From Streptococcus xiaochunlingii (lineage in GTDB: Bacteria; Bacillota; Bacilli; Lactobacillales; Streptococcaceae), in the NCBI RefSeq assembly GCF_006385805.1, contig NZ_VFSG01000003.1:1-64000 (forward strand): DNA of 64,000 bases. Reading direction: 5' to 3'. A model generated the notes under the pieces. That model was given only the letters and a program-made list of their open reading frames with translations, was not told the DNA's origin and did no database searches. Position 1 is the first letter of the stretch; the number at the start of each line of letters is the position of its first letter. This document shows positions 53,999 through 64,000 of this stretch, piece by piece. A program made the position numbers and the translations under genes.

Positions 53999-54322
53999 AT
54001 GGCCAACGCAACTCTCGAAATGATGCAAGAGATTGAAATGGCGGCGGAAGCCGTTGTCGCAAGTTACGAGAATCAGATCCAAGATTTGCGCCAACAGCTA
54101 GGTAATCACCTACAGGAGGTAGCAGCATACTATGACAAAGAGACTGCTAAGCTGGTCGCAGAGCGGGAAGAGTCCTCGAAAGCGACGATTGCTAGCTTGG
54201 AAGCAGACCTGGCAGTGACCAGTCAACGCAATGACGAAAAGGTGCAGCAAGCTATGACAGATAAGCGCGCAGCTTTGGTAGACGAAATTGTAGAAAAGGT
54301 GGTAGCAACCTATGGCAATTAG
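53999..54322 (+). CDS. ntpF: V-type ATPase peripheral stalk subunit (G/H type)
   Basis: A 107-residue helical, coiled-coil protein (MEIEMAAEAVVASYENQIQDLRQQLG-like front, long Glu/Lys/Ala helix) that pairs with NtpE in the stator. SD AAGGAGGTGG is optimal for the ATG at 53999; a GTG just before it is also possible. It overlaps ntpI by 11 bases. First gene of the operon, as in Enterococcus hirae. Confidence 0.88.
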   Translation: MANATLEMMQEIEMAAEAVVASYENQIQDLRQQLGNHLQEVAAYYDKETAKLVAEREESSKATIASLEADLAVTSQRNDEKVQQAMTDKRAALVDEIVEKVVATYGN

Positions 54323-56261
54323 TCCAATGCAACACCTTTCTCTGGTCTCGCCCACAAATCTAATGGACGAGCTTCTCTTGTCGCTCCAGTCAGAGGAATC
54401 AGTCCAAATCTATGATTTGAGCGAGCAAGAGGATTGGCAAGTTGCCTTTCAGACGAGTGATGGGTCCAAAGGATCAGCTCTAAGAATGGATGAACTAAGA
54501 CGTCGGGAAGAGCAGTTAGAAAAGGCCATACAGGCCTTAGAGCCTTTTATTCCTCAGAAGAAGGGATTAGAAAAACTAAAAGAAGCTCCCTTGTCCTTGT
54601 CTTTTCACGATCTAGAGTCTCATGGGGTCATCCGTGATGAGCAACGTCTTTTACAATCCGTACAAAAACAATTGGCTGTCTTAGCAAAGGCTCGGGATCG
54701 CATCCAGCAAGCCCAAGAGGAAATCGCCTCTTTAGAAAAATGGGCTGCCTTGACGACAACACCTGACCAGCTCAAGCGTTTCCGTTATGTTCGTGGCTTA
54801 ATCGGTATCATTCCGAATAGTGAACAGGATCAGGCGAGACAAGCCTTGCTGGCTCATCCAGATGTAGAGGTCGATGTGGTCTTCAGCTCGGAAACGGAGC
54901 ATGGGGTAGTAGTCTTGTATAAGTCTGGGGATTTAACAGACCTTCAAGATACGCTGACTAGTTCGCATTTCAAAGAGTTTGACTACCAAGGAGAGACCCT
55001 ACCAAAAGAACGTTTGGAGCAACTCAAGAGAGAGATTAAAGAACAAGGTGCTGTCGAAGCAGCTACGTTGGAAACGCTCAGTCAAGCCAAGGAAGACCTT
55101 AATCAACTCAAGTACCAACTCGATTATGTCTTGAGTCTAGGGGCCCGGGAAGAGGCCAAAGGCTCTCTTGCCAGTACAGCCCATCTAGTCGCATTAGAAG
55201 GGTGGATTGAAACTGCTCAACTCGATGCTTTAAAAGCCAAACTTCAAAAGGAGTTTGGGAACCAAGTCGTCTTGCAGACACGTGAAGTCGCTCAAGAAGA
55301 ATGGGACCAGGTACCAATCAAACTGAAAAACAATGCCTTGGTGGAGCCCTTCGAGTTAGTGACGGAGATGTATGCTTTGCCCAAGTATTACGAGAAAGAT
55401 CCGACACCAATCGTCTCTCTCTTCTACTTTGTTTTCTTCGGCATGATGGTAGCAGATATCGGCTATGGTCTCTTGTTGACGTTGGCAACTGGCTTTGCTC
55501 TAAAAGCTTTCAAGCTTCAGCCGAGCGCAGCAAAAAACCTTCGCTTTTTCTGCCTCTTAGGAATCTCGGTAGCCCTTTGGGGAGTCGTCTACGGTTCCTT
55601 CTTCGGCTTTGAGATGCCCTTTGCTTTGATCAGTACGACGACCAATGCCATGACTATCTTGATCCTATCGGTTGTCTTTGGTTTCATCACCGTTCTGGTC
55701 GGTCTCTTCCTAGGTGGGATGAAAAATGTCCGCCTGAAAGACTACACCGAAGCCTACAATGCAGGCTTTGCCTGGGTCTTGATTTTATTGGGCTTGATGC
55801 TCTTAGCGGTCGGAAACATCCTACCAGGCTTATCCTACCTAGTCCCCATTGGCCAGTGGCTAGCCATTCTCAATGCGATTGGCATTTTGGTCGTGTCCAT
55901 TGTCAGTGCTAAGAAATTATCAGGACTTGCAGCTGGTCTCTTTAATCTCTACAATGTTAGTGGCTATGTCGGAGACTTGGTCAGCTTTACCCGTTTGATG
56001 GCGCTTGGTTTATCAGGGGCCAGCATCGGGTCGGCCTTTAACCTGATTGTCAATCTCTTCCCAACCCTGGGACGATTCACCGTCGGCCTTGTCCTCTTTG
56101 TCCTCCTTCATGCCATCAACATGTTCCTGTCCTTCTTATCAGGCTATGTGCATGGAGCACGTTTGATCTTTGTCGAGTTCTTTGGCAAGTTCTACGAGGG
56201 TGGTGGCAAGCCCTTCCGACCTCTAAAACCGTCGGAACGCTATGTCAAAACAAAAAAATAA
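54312..56261 (+). CDS. ntpI: V-type ATPase membrane subunit a (I)
   Basis: A 649-residue stator subunit. The N-terminal half (to about residue 350) is hydrophilic with coiled coils; the C-terminal half has seven or more membrane helices, beginning PIVSLFYFVFFGMMVADIGYGLLL, and the conserved SFTRLMALGLSGASIGSAFN, which holds the Arg that faces the rotor glutamate. It forms the ion half-channels. Confidence 0.95.
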   Translation: MAISPMQHLSLVSPTNLMDELLLSLQSEESVQIYDLSEQEDWQVAFQTSDGSKGSALRMDELRRREEQLEKAIQALEPFIPQKKGLEKLKEAPLSLSFHDLESHGVIRDEQRLLQSVQKQLAVLAKARDRIQQAQEEIASLEKWAALTTTPDQLKRFRYVRGLIGIIPNSEQDQARQALLAHPDVEVDVVFSSETEHGVVVLYKSGDLTDLQDTLTSSHFKEFDYQGETLPKERLEQLKREIKEQGAVEAATLETLSQAKEDLNQLKYQLDYVLSLGAREEAKGSLASTAHLVALEGWIETAQLDALKAKLQKEFGNQVVLQTREVAQEEWDQVPIKLKNNALVEPFELVTEMYALPKYYEKDPTPIVSLFYFVFFGMMVADIGYGLLLTLATGFALKAFKLQPSAAKNLRFFCLLGISVALWGVVYGSFFGFEMPFALISTTTNAMTILILSVVFGFITVLVGLFLGGMKNVRLKDYTEAYNAGFAWVLILLGLMLLAVGNILPGLSYLVPIGQWLAILNAIGILVVSIVSAKKLSGLAAGLFNLYNVSGYVGDLVSFTRLMALGLSGASIGSAFNLIVNLFPTLGRFTVGLVLFVLLHAINMFLSFLSGYVHGARLIFVEFFGKFYEGGGKPFRPLKPSERYVKTKK

Positions 56262-56269
56262 TTTAGTAA

Positions 56270-56782
<513 letters not shown>

Positions 56783-56867
56783 TCTAGACACACCTCAGTC
56801 AAAGAAGAGGAATGTTCTCTTCGTCTATTATCGGTGGCGAAGAACTCCAAAGGAGGAAATAAAAACA

Positions 56868-57458
56868 ATGACGGATTATTCCCAATTAAAGGATTCCATC
56901 CTTGAACAGGCCCATGAAAAAGGTCGGAAATTAGTAGCGGAAGCAACGGCTAAGGTTCAAGCAGAGTCCCAGTTGCAGGAAGCTCGTTTGGTAGAAGAAA
57001 AGTTACACCAACGGACGGTTCAATTGCAAACCATTGAGCGCTGCTTGCAACGTGAAAGCCAACAAATAGAAAATCAAAAGCGCCAATCGACATTGGTCAC
57101 CAAGCAACGGGTCTTAAAAGAGTTGTTTGCGGATGCCTACCAGAAAATGGCTACTTGGTCACGCCAAGAAGAACTCGCATTTCTGCATCGCGTTCTTCCT
57201 CGCTATGCAGATCGAGCAATGGTCTTAACGTTTGGTGCTGTGACGGCAGAAAAATTGACAGATCAAGATCGTCAGGATTTGATAGAGGCCTATCCACAGC
57301 TTCAATTAGCGAAAGAAACGCTTACCCAAGAGGCTGGTTTTGTCCTTTCCTTTGGCAAAGTGGATGCCAGCTACCTCTACCGTGATTTGGTTGATGCTGT
57401 GCGGGAGGAGCAGAGCTTCCATATGGCAGCCAGCATTTTTAAAGAAGAGAAAAACTAG
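56868..57458 (+). CDS. ntpE: V-type ATPase peripheral stalk subunit E
   Basis: A 196-residue protein with a long charged N-terminal helix (LKDSILEQAHEKGRKLVAEATAKVQAESQLQEA...) and a compact C-terminal domain that binds the catalytic head. Pairs with NtpF as the stator. SD AAAGGAGGAAA. Confidence 0.9.
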   Translation: MTDYSQLKDSILEQAHEKGRKLVAEATAKVQAESQLQEARLVEEKLHQRTVQLQTIERCLQRESQQIENQKRQSTLVTKQRVLKELFADAYQKMATWSRQEELAFLHRVLPRYADRAMVLTFGAVTAEKLTDQDRQDLIEAYPQLQLAKETLTQEAGFVLSFGKVDASYLYRDLVDAVREEQSFHMAASIFKEEKN

Positions 57459-57466
57459 GAGGGGCT

Positions 57467-58477
57467 ATGAGTGAACGGACGTATTCTCAAGTAAATACCG
57501 GGATTAGTGTACGTGAAGCTAGTTTTTTGAGCCCGGCTCAGTTTGATGCCCTTCTGAATAGCTCCGATGCAGAAGCGCGTGCTAATCTCTTGCAAGGGAC
57601 GGCCTATGCCTTGGAGGCAGATCAACTGCGTCAAGTCCAAGTGGTCGAGCAAGCCTTGATGAAGCACCTTCTAGCAGAGTACGATTGGGCTTATCAGGTG
57701 GCTCCGAACCCTGCGGTAGTCGACCTCTTCGCCCTCAAGTACACCTATCACAATCTCAAGGTCTTCTTGAAAGAGCGAGCAACGGGGCGGGATTTGAACT
57801 TCCTATTATTGGATGCAGGTCCCTATTCCTTAGCGGTTCTTGAACAAGTAGCCAAGACCTTTTCTTCAGAGAACTGCCCAGAGTTTATGGCTCAAGAAGT
57901 CGCAGCAACCTGGCAGGAATATGTCGACTATCAGGATATTCGGGTTCTGGAGATCGGCATGGATTTGGCTTACTTTGATCATCTCAAACGCTTGGCGAAA
58001 GATCTGGACCATCCACTTTTAAAATCCTTGGTCACCTTGACCATTGATTGTTACAATGTCATCACAGTTGAGCGGGCCCTCAGTTTGAAAAAGCCGAACA
58101 GCTTTATGAAGCAACTTTTGTCTGATGCAGGGAGCCTCTCAGCAAGAGAAGTCATTCAGTGTGTCGAGCAGGGCAACCTCATCAGTTGGTTCCAACAAGT
58201 CAATCCCTTGCCTTATAATGTGGAATTGACACAGTACGAAGAGCAGATGCGAGCAGGCAGAGTAACTGCTGAGACAGTGGAATATCTGGAGCATGTGCTT
58301 AAGTACCGAATTTTGGAACAAGCTTCCTTTGAGACAGACGGGCCCTTGCCTTTAGCTCGCTATCTCTTTGGAAAAGAGCTGGAGGTGAAGAACCTTCGTT
58401 TGGTCTTGACGGGTCTGGATAATCAACTCCCGATTGACAAAATAAAAGAAAGGATGAGACCAATCTATGGCCAGTAA
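57467..58477 (+). CDS. ntpC: V-type ATPase subunit d (C)
   Basis: A 336-residue helical protein that couples the central shaft to the c-ring. Typical features are VNTGISVREASFL, YTYHNLKVFLKERATG and KNLRLVLTGL near the end. It starts eight bases after ntpE with SD AGGAGGGG, and overlaps the next gene by 11 bases. Confidence 0.92.
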   Translation: MSERTYSQVNTGISVREASFLSPAQFDALLNSSDAEARANLLQGTAYALEADQLRQVQVVEQALMKHLLAEYDWAYQVAPNPAVVDLFALKYTYHNLKVFLKERATGRDLNFLLLDAGPYSLAVLEQVAKTFSSENCPEFMAQEVAATWQEYVDYQDIRVLEIGMDLAYFDHLKRLAKDLDHPLLKSLVTLTIDCYNVITVERALSLKKPNSFMKQLLSDAGSLSAREVIQCVEQGNLISWFQQVNPLPYNVELTQYEEQMRAGRVTAETVEYLEHVLKYRILEQASFETDGPLPLARYLFGKELEVKNLRLVLTGLDNQLPIDKIKERMRPIYGQ

Positions 58478-58787
58478 AACGCAAAAAATTGCCGTTGTGG
58501 GAAACCGTGATGCCATCCTTCCTTTTCAAATGATTGGCTTTCAGACCTTTCCCGTAGCAGAGGCTCAGGAAACCATCAATACCTTACGTCACTTGAGCCA
58601 AGAAGATTTTGGCATCATCTATCTGACGGAAGATATGGCTCAGGAAATCCCAGATACCATTGCCTACTATGATCGCCAAGTAACCCCAGCCGTCATCTTG
58701 ATCCCTACTCATAAGGGAACGACTGGATTGGGGCGGCAGCGAATTCGGGACAATGTCGAAAAAGCAGTCGGACAGGATATTTTATGA
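58467..58787 (+). CDS. ntpG: V-type ATPase central stalk subunit F (G in Enterococcus naming)
   Basis: A 106-residue CheY-like protein (KIAVVGNRDAILPFQMIGFQTFPV..., GIIYLTEDMAQEI) that binds subunit D in the rotor shaft. It overlaps ntpC at the front and the GNAT gene at the end by four bases. Confidence 0.92.
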   Translation: MASKTQKIAVVGNRDAILPFQMIGFQTFPVAEAQETINTLRHLSQEDFGIIYLTEDMAQEIPDTIAYYDRQVTPAVILIPTHKGTTGLGRQRIRDNVEKAVGQDIL

Positions 58788-59488
58788 GAACAAATGAATT
58801 TGGCCAAGCGATTGGCGATGCCATGCCTGATTTTACACCGGGGGGTCTGCCAGCTATTGAGCGGATCGAAGGTCGCTATACCGTGATCGAGCGCCTCTCA
58901 AAAGAAAAACATGGAGCAGATCTTTATCAGGTCTACGGGCCGGACTCTCCAGCAGCGATGTGGACCTTTCTGTTCAAAGGCCCTGCCCACAATAAAGAGG
59001 AGTGGGACCGCTTATTGGATGATCTCATGACAGATCAAGGTCGCTTTTACTATGCGATTGTAGACAAAGATTCAGGCAAGGCTTTGGGGACTTTCTCTCT
59101 CATGCGGATCGATCAAGCTAATCGGGTGATCGAAGTCGGAGCAGTGACCTACTCACCAGCGCTCCAAAAGACACGCATGGCTACGGAAGCCCAGTATCTC
59201 TTGGCGCGCTATGTGTTTGAAGATTTAGGCTACCGCCGCTATGAGTGGAAATGCGATGCCTTAAACCAAGCATCTCGCAAAGCAGCTGAGCGCTTAGGGT
59301 TCACCTATGAAGGCTGTTTCCGTCAGGCTGTTGTTTATAAAGGTCGTACCCGTGATACAGACTGGTTGTCTATCATTGACCAAGAATGGCCAGCTATCAA
59401 ACAGCGCTTCGAAGCCTGGTTGGATCCAAGCAATTTCGATGCCAATGGCCAACAAAAGCAAGCTCTAAGAGAAATAGCACAAAAGTAA
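58784..59488 (+). CDS. GNAT acetyltransferase embedded in the V-ATPase operon
   Basis: A 234-residue RimJ/RimL-type acetyltransferase: ALGTFSLMRIDQANRVIEVGAV, the acetyl-CoA region RMATEAQYLLARYVFEDLGYRRYEWKCDALNQASRKAAERLGFTYEGC and RDTDWLSIID. Its ATG overlaps the ntpG stop (ATGA), so it is translated with the ATPase genes. It is not a known ATPase subunit. It might modify a protein or small molecule linked to pH or ion stress, or be a passenger. Confidence 0.88.
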   Translation: MRTNEFGQAIGDAMPDFTPGGLPAIERIEGRYTVIERLSKEKHGADLYQVYGPDSPAAMWTFLFKGPAHNKEEWDRLLDDLMTDQGRFYYAIVDKDSGKALGTFSLMRIDQANRVIEVGAVTYSPALQKTRMATEAQYLLARYVFEDLGYRRYEWKCDALNQASRKAAERLGFTYEGCFRQAVVYKGRTRDTDWLSIIDQEWPAIKQRFEAWLDPSNFDANGQQKQALREIAQK

Positions 59489-59521
59489 AACAAAGAAACA
59501 AAGGATTCCCAGGAGGAATAC

Positions 59522-61312
59522 ATGACTCAAGGAAAAATTATTAAAGTTTCCGGTCCCTTGGTGGTCGCATCAGGGATGCAGGAGGCCAATATCCAAGACA
59601 TTTGCCGGGTCGGCGATCTTGGTTTGATTGGCGAAATTATTGAGATGCGGCGGGATGAAGCCTCTATCCAAGTATATGAAGAAACGTCAGGAGTAGGACC
59701 AGGTGAACCAGTGGTAACAACCGGAGCTCCCCTTTCTGTCGAGTTGGGACCAGGTTTGATTTCTCAGATGTTTGACGGGATCCAACGTCCCTTGGAACGC
59801 TTCCAAGAAGTTACAGCCAGTGACTTCCTTATACGTGGAGTTCAAGTTCCAAATCTAGACCGTGACACCAAATGGACCTTCGAGCCAAGTGTGGCAGAAG
59901 GAACAGAGGTAGTTGCCGGAGACATCGTCGGTACGGTTCAAGAGACCAATATGGTGGAGCACCGTATCATGGTACCGTTTGGAGTCAGTGGGCGTGTGAC
60001 CAAGATCGCAGCAGGTTCTTACACAGTGGAAGAGCCAGTTTATGAGATCGAGCAGGCAGATGGTAGCCTCTTTACTGGTACTTTGATGCAAAAATGGCCG
60101 GTTCGTCGAGGACGTCCCTTTGCACAAAAACTGATTCCAGTAGAACCTTTGGTTACAGGCCAACGGGTCATCGATACCTTCTTCCCTGTGACTAAGGGTG
60201 GAGCTGCAGCTGTTCCTGGTCCTTTCGGAGCTGGGAAAACAGTTGTGCAACACCAGGTGGCTAAGTTTGCCAATGTAGACATCGTAATTTACGTTGGTTG
60301 TGGGGAACGTGGAAATGAAATGACGGACGTTCTGAATGAATTTCCAGAATTGATCGATCCAACGACTGGTCAATCCATTATGCAGCGGACGGTTCTGATT
60401 GCCAACACTTCGAACATGCCAGTAGCGGCGCGTGAAGCTTCCATCTACACAGGGATTACTATTGCTGAATACTTCCGTGATATGGGCTATTCCGTTGCCA
60501 TCATGGCCGATTCGACATCGCGCTGGGCGGAAGCCCTTCGTGAAATGTCTGGTCGTCTAGAAGAAATGCCAGGGGATGAAGGCTACCCAGCCTATCTTGG
60601 TAGCCGGATTGCTGAATATTACGAGCGTGCAGGTCGGGTTAAGACACTCGGAACCACTGCGCGTGAAGGTTCGATTACCGCCATCGGTGCCGTTTCCCCT
60701 CCAGGTGGAGACATTTCGGAGCCGGTGACCCAAAATACGCTGCGGATCGTCAAGGTCTTCTGGGGACTAGATGCTCAGTTGGCGCAACGCCGCCATTTCC
60801 CAGCCATCAACTGGTTGAGTTCTTATTCCCTTTACCAAGATGAAGTGGGCCAATATATCGATCAGCATGAGCAGATTAGCTGGGCAGAAAAAGTGACCCG
60901 CGCCATGAACCTGTTGCAAAAAGAGAGTGAATTGCAAGAAATCGTCCGCTTGGTTGGTCTAGATTCCTTGTCTGAGAAAGACCGCTTGACCATGAATGCG
61001 GCCAAGATGATCCGCGAAGACTACCTACAACAAAATGCCTTCGATGAGGTCGATACCTATACCTCCTTCAGCAAGCAGGTTGCCTTGTTGACCAACATTT
61101 TAACCTTTGACCAAGAAAGTCAAAAAGCGCTGGAATTGGGAGCTTACTTCACAGAAATCATGGAAGGAACCGTGGCTCTTCGAGACCGCATTGCCCGGAG
61201 CAAGTTCATCCATGAGGACCAGTTGGCAACCATCCAAGCTTTAAAAGAAGAAATCGTAGAAACCCTACACCAAATCGTCGCAAAAGGAGTAGTAGACAAT
61301 GAGCGTGATTAA
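59522..61312 (+). CDS. ntpA: V-type ATPase catalytic subunit A
   Basis: The ATP-hydrolysing subunit, 596 residues. It has the non-homologous insert region of the A type, Walker [13 protein letters not shown] (about residue 234), [48 protein letters not shown] and [23 protein letters not shown]. Overlaps ntpB by 14 bases. Confidence 0.97.
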   Translation: MTQGKIIKVSGPLVVASGMQEANIQDICRVGDLGLIGEIIEMRRDEASIQVYEETSGVGPGEPVVTTGAPLSVELGPGLISQMFDGIQRPLERFQEVTASDFLIRGVQVPNLDRDTKWTFEPSVAEGTEVVAGDIVGTVQETNMVEHRIMVPFGVSGRVTKIAAGSYTVEEPVYEIEQADGSLFTGTLMQKWPVRRGRPFAQKLIPVEPLVTGQRVIDTFFPVTKGGAAAVPGPFGAGKTVVQHQVAKFANVDIVIYVGCGERGNEMTDVLNEFPELIDPTTGQSIMQRTVLIANTSNMPVAAREASIYTGITIAEYFRDMGYSVAIMADSTSRWAEALREMSGRLEEMPGDEGYPAYLGSRIAEYYERAGRVKTLGTTAREGSITAIGAVSPPGGDISEPVTQNTLRIVKVFWGLDAQLAQRRHFPAINWLSSYSLYQDEVGQYIDQHEQISWAEKVTRAMNLLQKESELQEIVRLVGLDSLSEKDRLTMNAAKMIREDYLQQNAFDEVDTYTSFSKQVALLTNILTFDQESQKALELGAYFTEIMEGTVALRDRIARSKFIHEDQLATIQALKEEIVETLHQIVAKGVVDNERD

Positions 61313-62696
61313 AGAATACCGTACTGTCAGCGAAGTTGTTGGCCCCTTGATGATTGTCGATCAGGTTGAAGGGGTTCACTACAATGAACTGGTAGAAATC
61401 AAGCTTCATGATGGAACGACCCGTCAGGGACAAGTCCTCGAAGTCCAAGAAGACAAGGCCATGGTCCAGCTATTTGAAGGATCTAGCGGGATCAACTTGG
61501 AAAAAGCTAAAGTCCGCTTTACGGGACGTCCCCTAGAACTCCCAGTGTCTGAAGACATGGTGGGACGCATCTTTAACGGGATGGGCAAACCGATTGATGG
61601 AGGTCCAGAGATTATCCCAGAGAAGTACTTGGACATTGATGGACAAGCCATCAACCCTGTTTCGCGGGACTATCCGGATGAATTTATCCAGACAGGGATC
61701 TCAGCTATTGATCACTTGAATACCTTGGTTCGGGGACAAAAGCTCCCAGTCTTCTCAGGTTCTGGTCTTCCTCACAAGGAATTGGCGGCTCAGATTGCTC
61801 GACAAGCGACGGTTCTTAATTCGGAAGAGAACTTTGCCGTGGTCTTCGCGGCTATGGGGATTACCTTTGAAGAAGCCGAGTTCTTTATGAACGACCTTCG
61901 CGAGACAGGGGCGATTGATCGCTCGGTCCTCTTTATCAATCTAGCTAATGACCCCGCTATCGAGCGGATTGCGACTCCTCGGATCGCCTTGACCGCAGCA
62001 GAATATTTGGCCTATGAAAAAGACATGCACGTCTTGGTTATCATGACCGACATGACCAACTACTGTGAAGCCCTTCGGGAAGTATCTGCTGCCCGCCGTG
62101 AGGTTCCAGGACGTCGGGGCTATCCAGGTTACCTTTATACCAACCTCTCAACCCTCTACGAACGTGCAGGACGCTTGGTTGGAAAGAAAGGATCTGTGAC
62201 CCAAATTCCGATCCTCTCTATGCCAGAAGATGATATCACCCACCCCATCCCTGACTTGACAGGCTACATCACCGAAGGTCAGATTATTCTGTCCCGCGAT
62301 CTCTACAATAGTGGTTACCGCCCACCGATCAATGTTCTTCCCTCCCTTTCCCGTTTGAAGGACAAGGGTTCTGGTGAAGGCAAGACTCGGAAAGACCATG
62401 CGGCGACCATGAACCAGCTCTTTGCGGCCTATGCCCAAGGGAAACAAGCCAAAGAATTAGCCGTGGTGCTCGGAGAATCCGCCTTGTCCGATACCGACAA
62501 ACTTTATGTCAAATTTACGGATCGCTTTGAGAAGGAGTACATCAACCAAGGCTTTACCACCAATCGGACCATTCAAGAAAGTCTGGATCTAGGTTGGGAA
62601 TTGCTGGCTATCTTGCCACGGACAGAGCTCAAGCGGATTAAGGATGACATGATTGACGAATACCTCCCAAAAACTTCTCAGGAAGCACAAGCCTAG
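61299..62696 (+). CDS. ntpB: V-type ATPase regulatory subunit B
   Basis: The non-catalytic head subunit, 465 residues. It has no intact Walker A (the place reads [14 protein letters not shown]), as expected. Other marks are [27 protein letters not shown] and [20 protein letters not shown]. Starts inside the ntpA end. Confidence 0.97.
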   Translation: MSVIKEYRTVSEVVGPLMIVDQVEGVHYNELVEIKLHDGTTRQGQVLEVQEDKAMVQLFEGSSGINLEKAKVRFTGRPLELPVSEDMVGRIFNGMGKPIDGGPEIIPEKYLDIDGQAINPVSRDYPDEFIQTGISAIDHLNTLVRGQKLPVFSGSGLPHKELAAQIARQATVLNSEENFAVVFAAMGITFEEAEFFMNDLRETGAIDRSVLFINLANDPAIERIATPRIALTAAEYLAYEKDMHVLVIMTDMTNYCEALREVSAARREVPGRRGYPGYLYTNLSTLYERAGRLVGKKGSVTQIPILSMPEDDITHPIPDLTGYITEGQIILSRDLYNSGYRPPINVLPSLSRLKDKGSGEGKTRKDHAATMNQLFAAYAQGKQAKELAVVLGESALSDTDKLYVKFTDRFEKEYINQGFTTNRTIQESLDLGWELLAILPRTELKRIKDDMIDEYLPKTSQEAQA

Positions 62697-62717
62697 GAGT
62701 AGAAAGGAGGAAGTCAG

Positions 62718-63341
62718 ATGGCACGATTAAATGTCAAACCCACTCGGATGGAGTTAAACACCCTCAAAGAGCGTCTGAAAACGGCAACCAGAGGACATAA
62801 ACTTCTCAAGGACAAACGAGACGAGCTCATGCGACGCTTCATCGAATCGGTCCGTGAAAATGACCGCCTCCGTCAGAAGGTTGAGGCAGCTCTCATTGGC
62901 AATATGCAAGAGTTTGTCCTGGCCAAATGTCTGGAAAACGACCTCATGGTCCAGGAAATCTTTGCAGTTCCGACGCGGGAAGTCAGCCTGCATATCGAGA
63001 CGGAGAACATCATGAGTGTGCGTGTGCCCAAGATGCATGCCCATATTGACAATCCATATGGAGACGATGAGGGAGACGTGGTCTACAGCTATGTGGCTTC
63101 CAATAGCCAGATGGACAACACCATTCAAGAAATGGAAGAGCTCCTTCCAGACCTGTTGCGCCTGGCAGAGATTGAAAAAACTTGTCAGCTCATGGCCGAT
63201 GAGATCGAAAAGACACGCCGTCGGGTCAATGGATTGGAATATGCGACCATCCCCGATCTCAAGGAAACCATCTACTATATCGAAATGAAACTCGAAGAAG
63301 CCGAACGCGCCAACCTGGTCCGAATGATGAAGGTCAAATAA
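62718..63341 (+). CDS. ntpD: V-type ATPase central shaft subunit D
   Basis: The 207-residue rotor shaft, two long helices forming a coiled coil ([47 protein letters not shown]). SD AGAAAGGAGG. Last gene of the operon; a repeat element now separates it from its terminator. Confidence 0.95.
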   Translation: MARLNVKPTRMELNTLKERLKTATRGHKLLKDKRDELMRRFIESVRENDRLRQKVEAALIGNMQEFVLAKCLENDLMVQEIFAVPTREVSLHIETENIMSVRVPKMHAHIDNPYGDDEGDVVYSYVASNSQMDNTIQEMEELLPDLLRLAEIEKTCQLMADEIEKTRRRVNGLEYATIPDLKETIYYIEMKLEEAERANLVRMMKVK

Positions 63342-63357
63342 GATACAAAGCCGTTAA
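63337..63357 (+). repeat. Left copy of a 21-bp direct repeat
   Basis: Covers the last bases of ntpD and its stop, key bases AAGATACAAAGCCGTTAA. An identical copy is at 63552-63572. Confidence 0.85.
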
Positions 63358-63375
63358 GCAACTCAAAGGAAAATA

Positions 63376-63492
63376 GGGAGCAGGACAGAAGCACTGTTGT
63401 ATAGAATGCTTCGTTGTCCTGCCCCCACAAGGCTGATTAGGATTTTTCCGAGCTCTTAAAGCGAGAGAAAAATCCAATCAGCTACTGTGCCT
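63376..63492 (+). repeat. Dispersed two-hairpin repeat (family B, copy 4)
   Basis: GCAGGACAGAAGCA pairs with TGCTTCGTTGTCCTGC, and GGCTGATTAGGATTTTTC with GAAAAATCCAATCAGC. It lies between the two 21-bp direct repeats. Confidence 0.65.
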
Positions 63493-63551
63493 TTGAAGTT
63501 AGTACTATTACAGTTTGCGTTTTACACACAGAATTTAGGGCGTGTTCAATT

Positions 63552-63572
63552 AATAAGATACAAAGCCGTTAA
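63552..63572 (+). repeat. Right copy of the 21-bp direct repeat
   Basis: Identical to 63337-63357 and directly followed by the terminator that most likely belonged to ntpD. Confidence 0.85.
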
Positions 63573-63573
63573 A

Positions 63574-63622
63574 ACAGCACCTCAAGTGATGTCTACAGGA
63601 CACGAACTTGGGGTGTTTTTTA
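63574..63622 (+). terminator. Terminator of the V-ATPase operon
   Basis: CACCTCAAGT / ACTTGGGGTG stem with a long loop and TTTTTT. Confidence 0.75.
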
Positions 63623-63741
63623 GCCTCTATTCAACTGAAAAATCTTCTAAAATCCCTTCGTTCAGGACTCTCAAAGGCTTCTGATACAATGAATTTGTTT
63701 GATTATCCAAATAGTACTAACTATCGTTAATTATTAAGAGA

Positions 63742-63832
63742 TTGTAACAAGAAAGGACTAATGTTACAAATTAGGGTCAGTTAGATTAAAAGAAAAGAAG
63801 AGCCATTTTAAAGACAAAAAATGTGGTAGAAT
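63742..63832 (+). promoter_or_regulatory. Control region of the last gene
   Basis: An inverted repeat TTGTAAC (63742-63748) / GTTACAA (63763-63769) 14 bases apart, and a -10 TAGAAT (63827-63832) with no good -35. TTGTAAC recalls the WalR half site before pcsB, which would suit a wall-related gene, but the spacing does not fit the usual direct repeat. Confidence 0.4.
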
Positions 63833-63890
63833 ATTAAATGTATCTGTCTGGAGATAAATCTCCGATAATAAGAAAACGAGGAAAGAACGT

Positions 63891-64000
63891 ATGAAGAAAG
63901 TAAATAAAAAAGCTTTGATCGCTTCTACTGTTGCTATGGCGGTTTTGCCATTTACAACTGGTAAAGCAGAATCAAATGGGGACTGGGTTGCCCGTTCTGT
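63891..64000 (+). CDS. Secreted protein, 5' end only
   Basis: ATG at 63891 behind SD GAGGAAAGAA. The visible 36 residues start MKKVNKKALIASTVAMAV and have a signal peptide probably cut after GKA, then ESNGDWVARSV. The rest lies beyond the window, so no family can be given with confidence; a wall-associated protein is plausible. Confidence 0.75.
   Translation, partial: MKKVNKKALIASTVAMAVLPFTTGKAESNGDWVARS

Noticed and set aside
59855..60373. Minus-strand open frame opposite ntpA
   Set aside because: Antisense shadow of a highly conserved gene, rich in Cys/His/Ser, with no start signal.
63487..63684. Plus-strand 65-codon frame after ntpD
   Set aside because: It runs from the family B repeat through the operon terminator; no SD and no recognisable product.

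Overview
The window reads as chromosomal DNA of a low-GC Firmicute and almost certainly a Streptococcus of the mitis/sanguinis type. Signs of this are pcsB beside prs, a full purine operon followed by the bgaR-bgaC-PTS-agaS-galM block, a CiaR-controlled csRNA next to ruvB, an adr/oatA-type acyltransferase, an adhE with Rex boxes, a satABC-type sialic acid operon and a ntp V-type ATPase operon. I cannot fix the species from sequence alone; S. sanguinis, S. parasanguinis, S. australis or a close relative are all possible. No phage, insertion sequence transposase or CRISPR array was seen.

Layout. 1-880: end of a tRNA cluster (nine complete tRNAs and the tail of a tenth). 0.9-5.1 kb: pcsB, prs, then a small sortase module (a 46-residue ORF, a 125-residue secreted protein ending in LPKTSAVK, a class B-like sortase). 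5.2-8.4 kb: araT-recO-plsX-acpP in overlapping order. 8.4-25.6 kb: purine synthesis, purC-L-F-M-N, two unrelated genes, purH, a divergent CHAP-domain gene, then purD-E-K, a PanE-like gene, a small conserved gene and purB. Matching structured RNA elements lie directly before purE and purB. 26.0-33.6 kb: GntR regulator and a beta-galactosidase/mannose-family PTS/AgaS/GalM operon. 33.7-34.1 kb: a CiaR-type small RNA and dispersed repeats. 34.2-38.6 kb: ruvB, a nucleotidyltransferase-like gene, a low-molecular-weight tyrosine phosphatase, a MORN-repeat membrane protein and the adr-like acyltransferase. 39.0-42.9 kb: adhE and a zinc alcohol dehydrogenase. 43.6-45.03 kb (minus strand): a compact cluster of four double-glycine leader peptides, two small membrane proteins and tiny ORFs behind a perfect competence (SigX) box. 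45.2-53.7 kb: sialic acid operon nanE-satABC-yhcH-yesL-nanA-nanK with divergent nanR. 54.0-63.3 kb: ntpF-I-K-E-C-G-(GNAT)-A-B-D. The window ends inside a secreted-protein gene.

How it works together. The pur genes take PRPP (made by Prs) to IMP and on through PurB; PurR-type CGAAC boxes precede purC and purD. The bga and nan operons import and break down sugars trimmed from host glycans; the nan and adh promoters have cre-like sites over the -35. Fermentation (adhE) is under redox control by two Rex boxes. The ATPase has all five residues that bind sodium in the Enterococcus hirae rotor ring.

Most novel signals: the SigX-box peptide cluster, whose genes are mostly below usual ORF length cut-offs; the structured RNA family seen at purE, purB and after nanK; the sortase with a substrate-like protein lacking a membrane anchor; a second structured dispersed repeat, one copy of which sits between 21-bp direct repeats after ntpD; and an acetyltransferase translationally coupled inside the V-ATPase operon.
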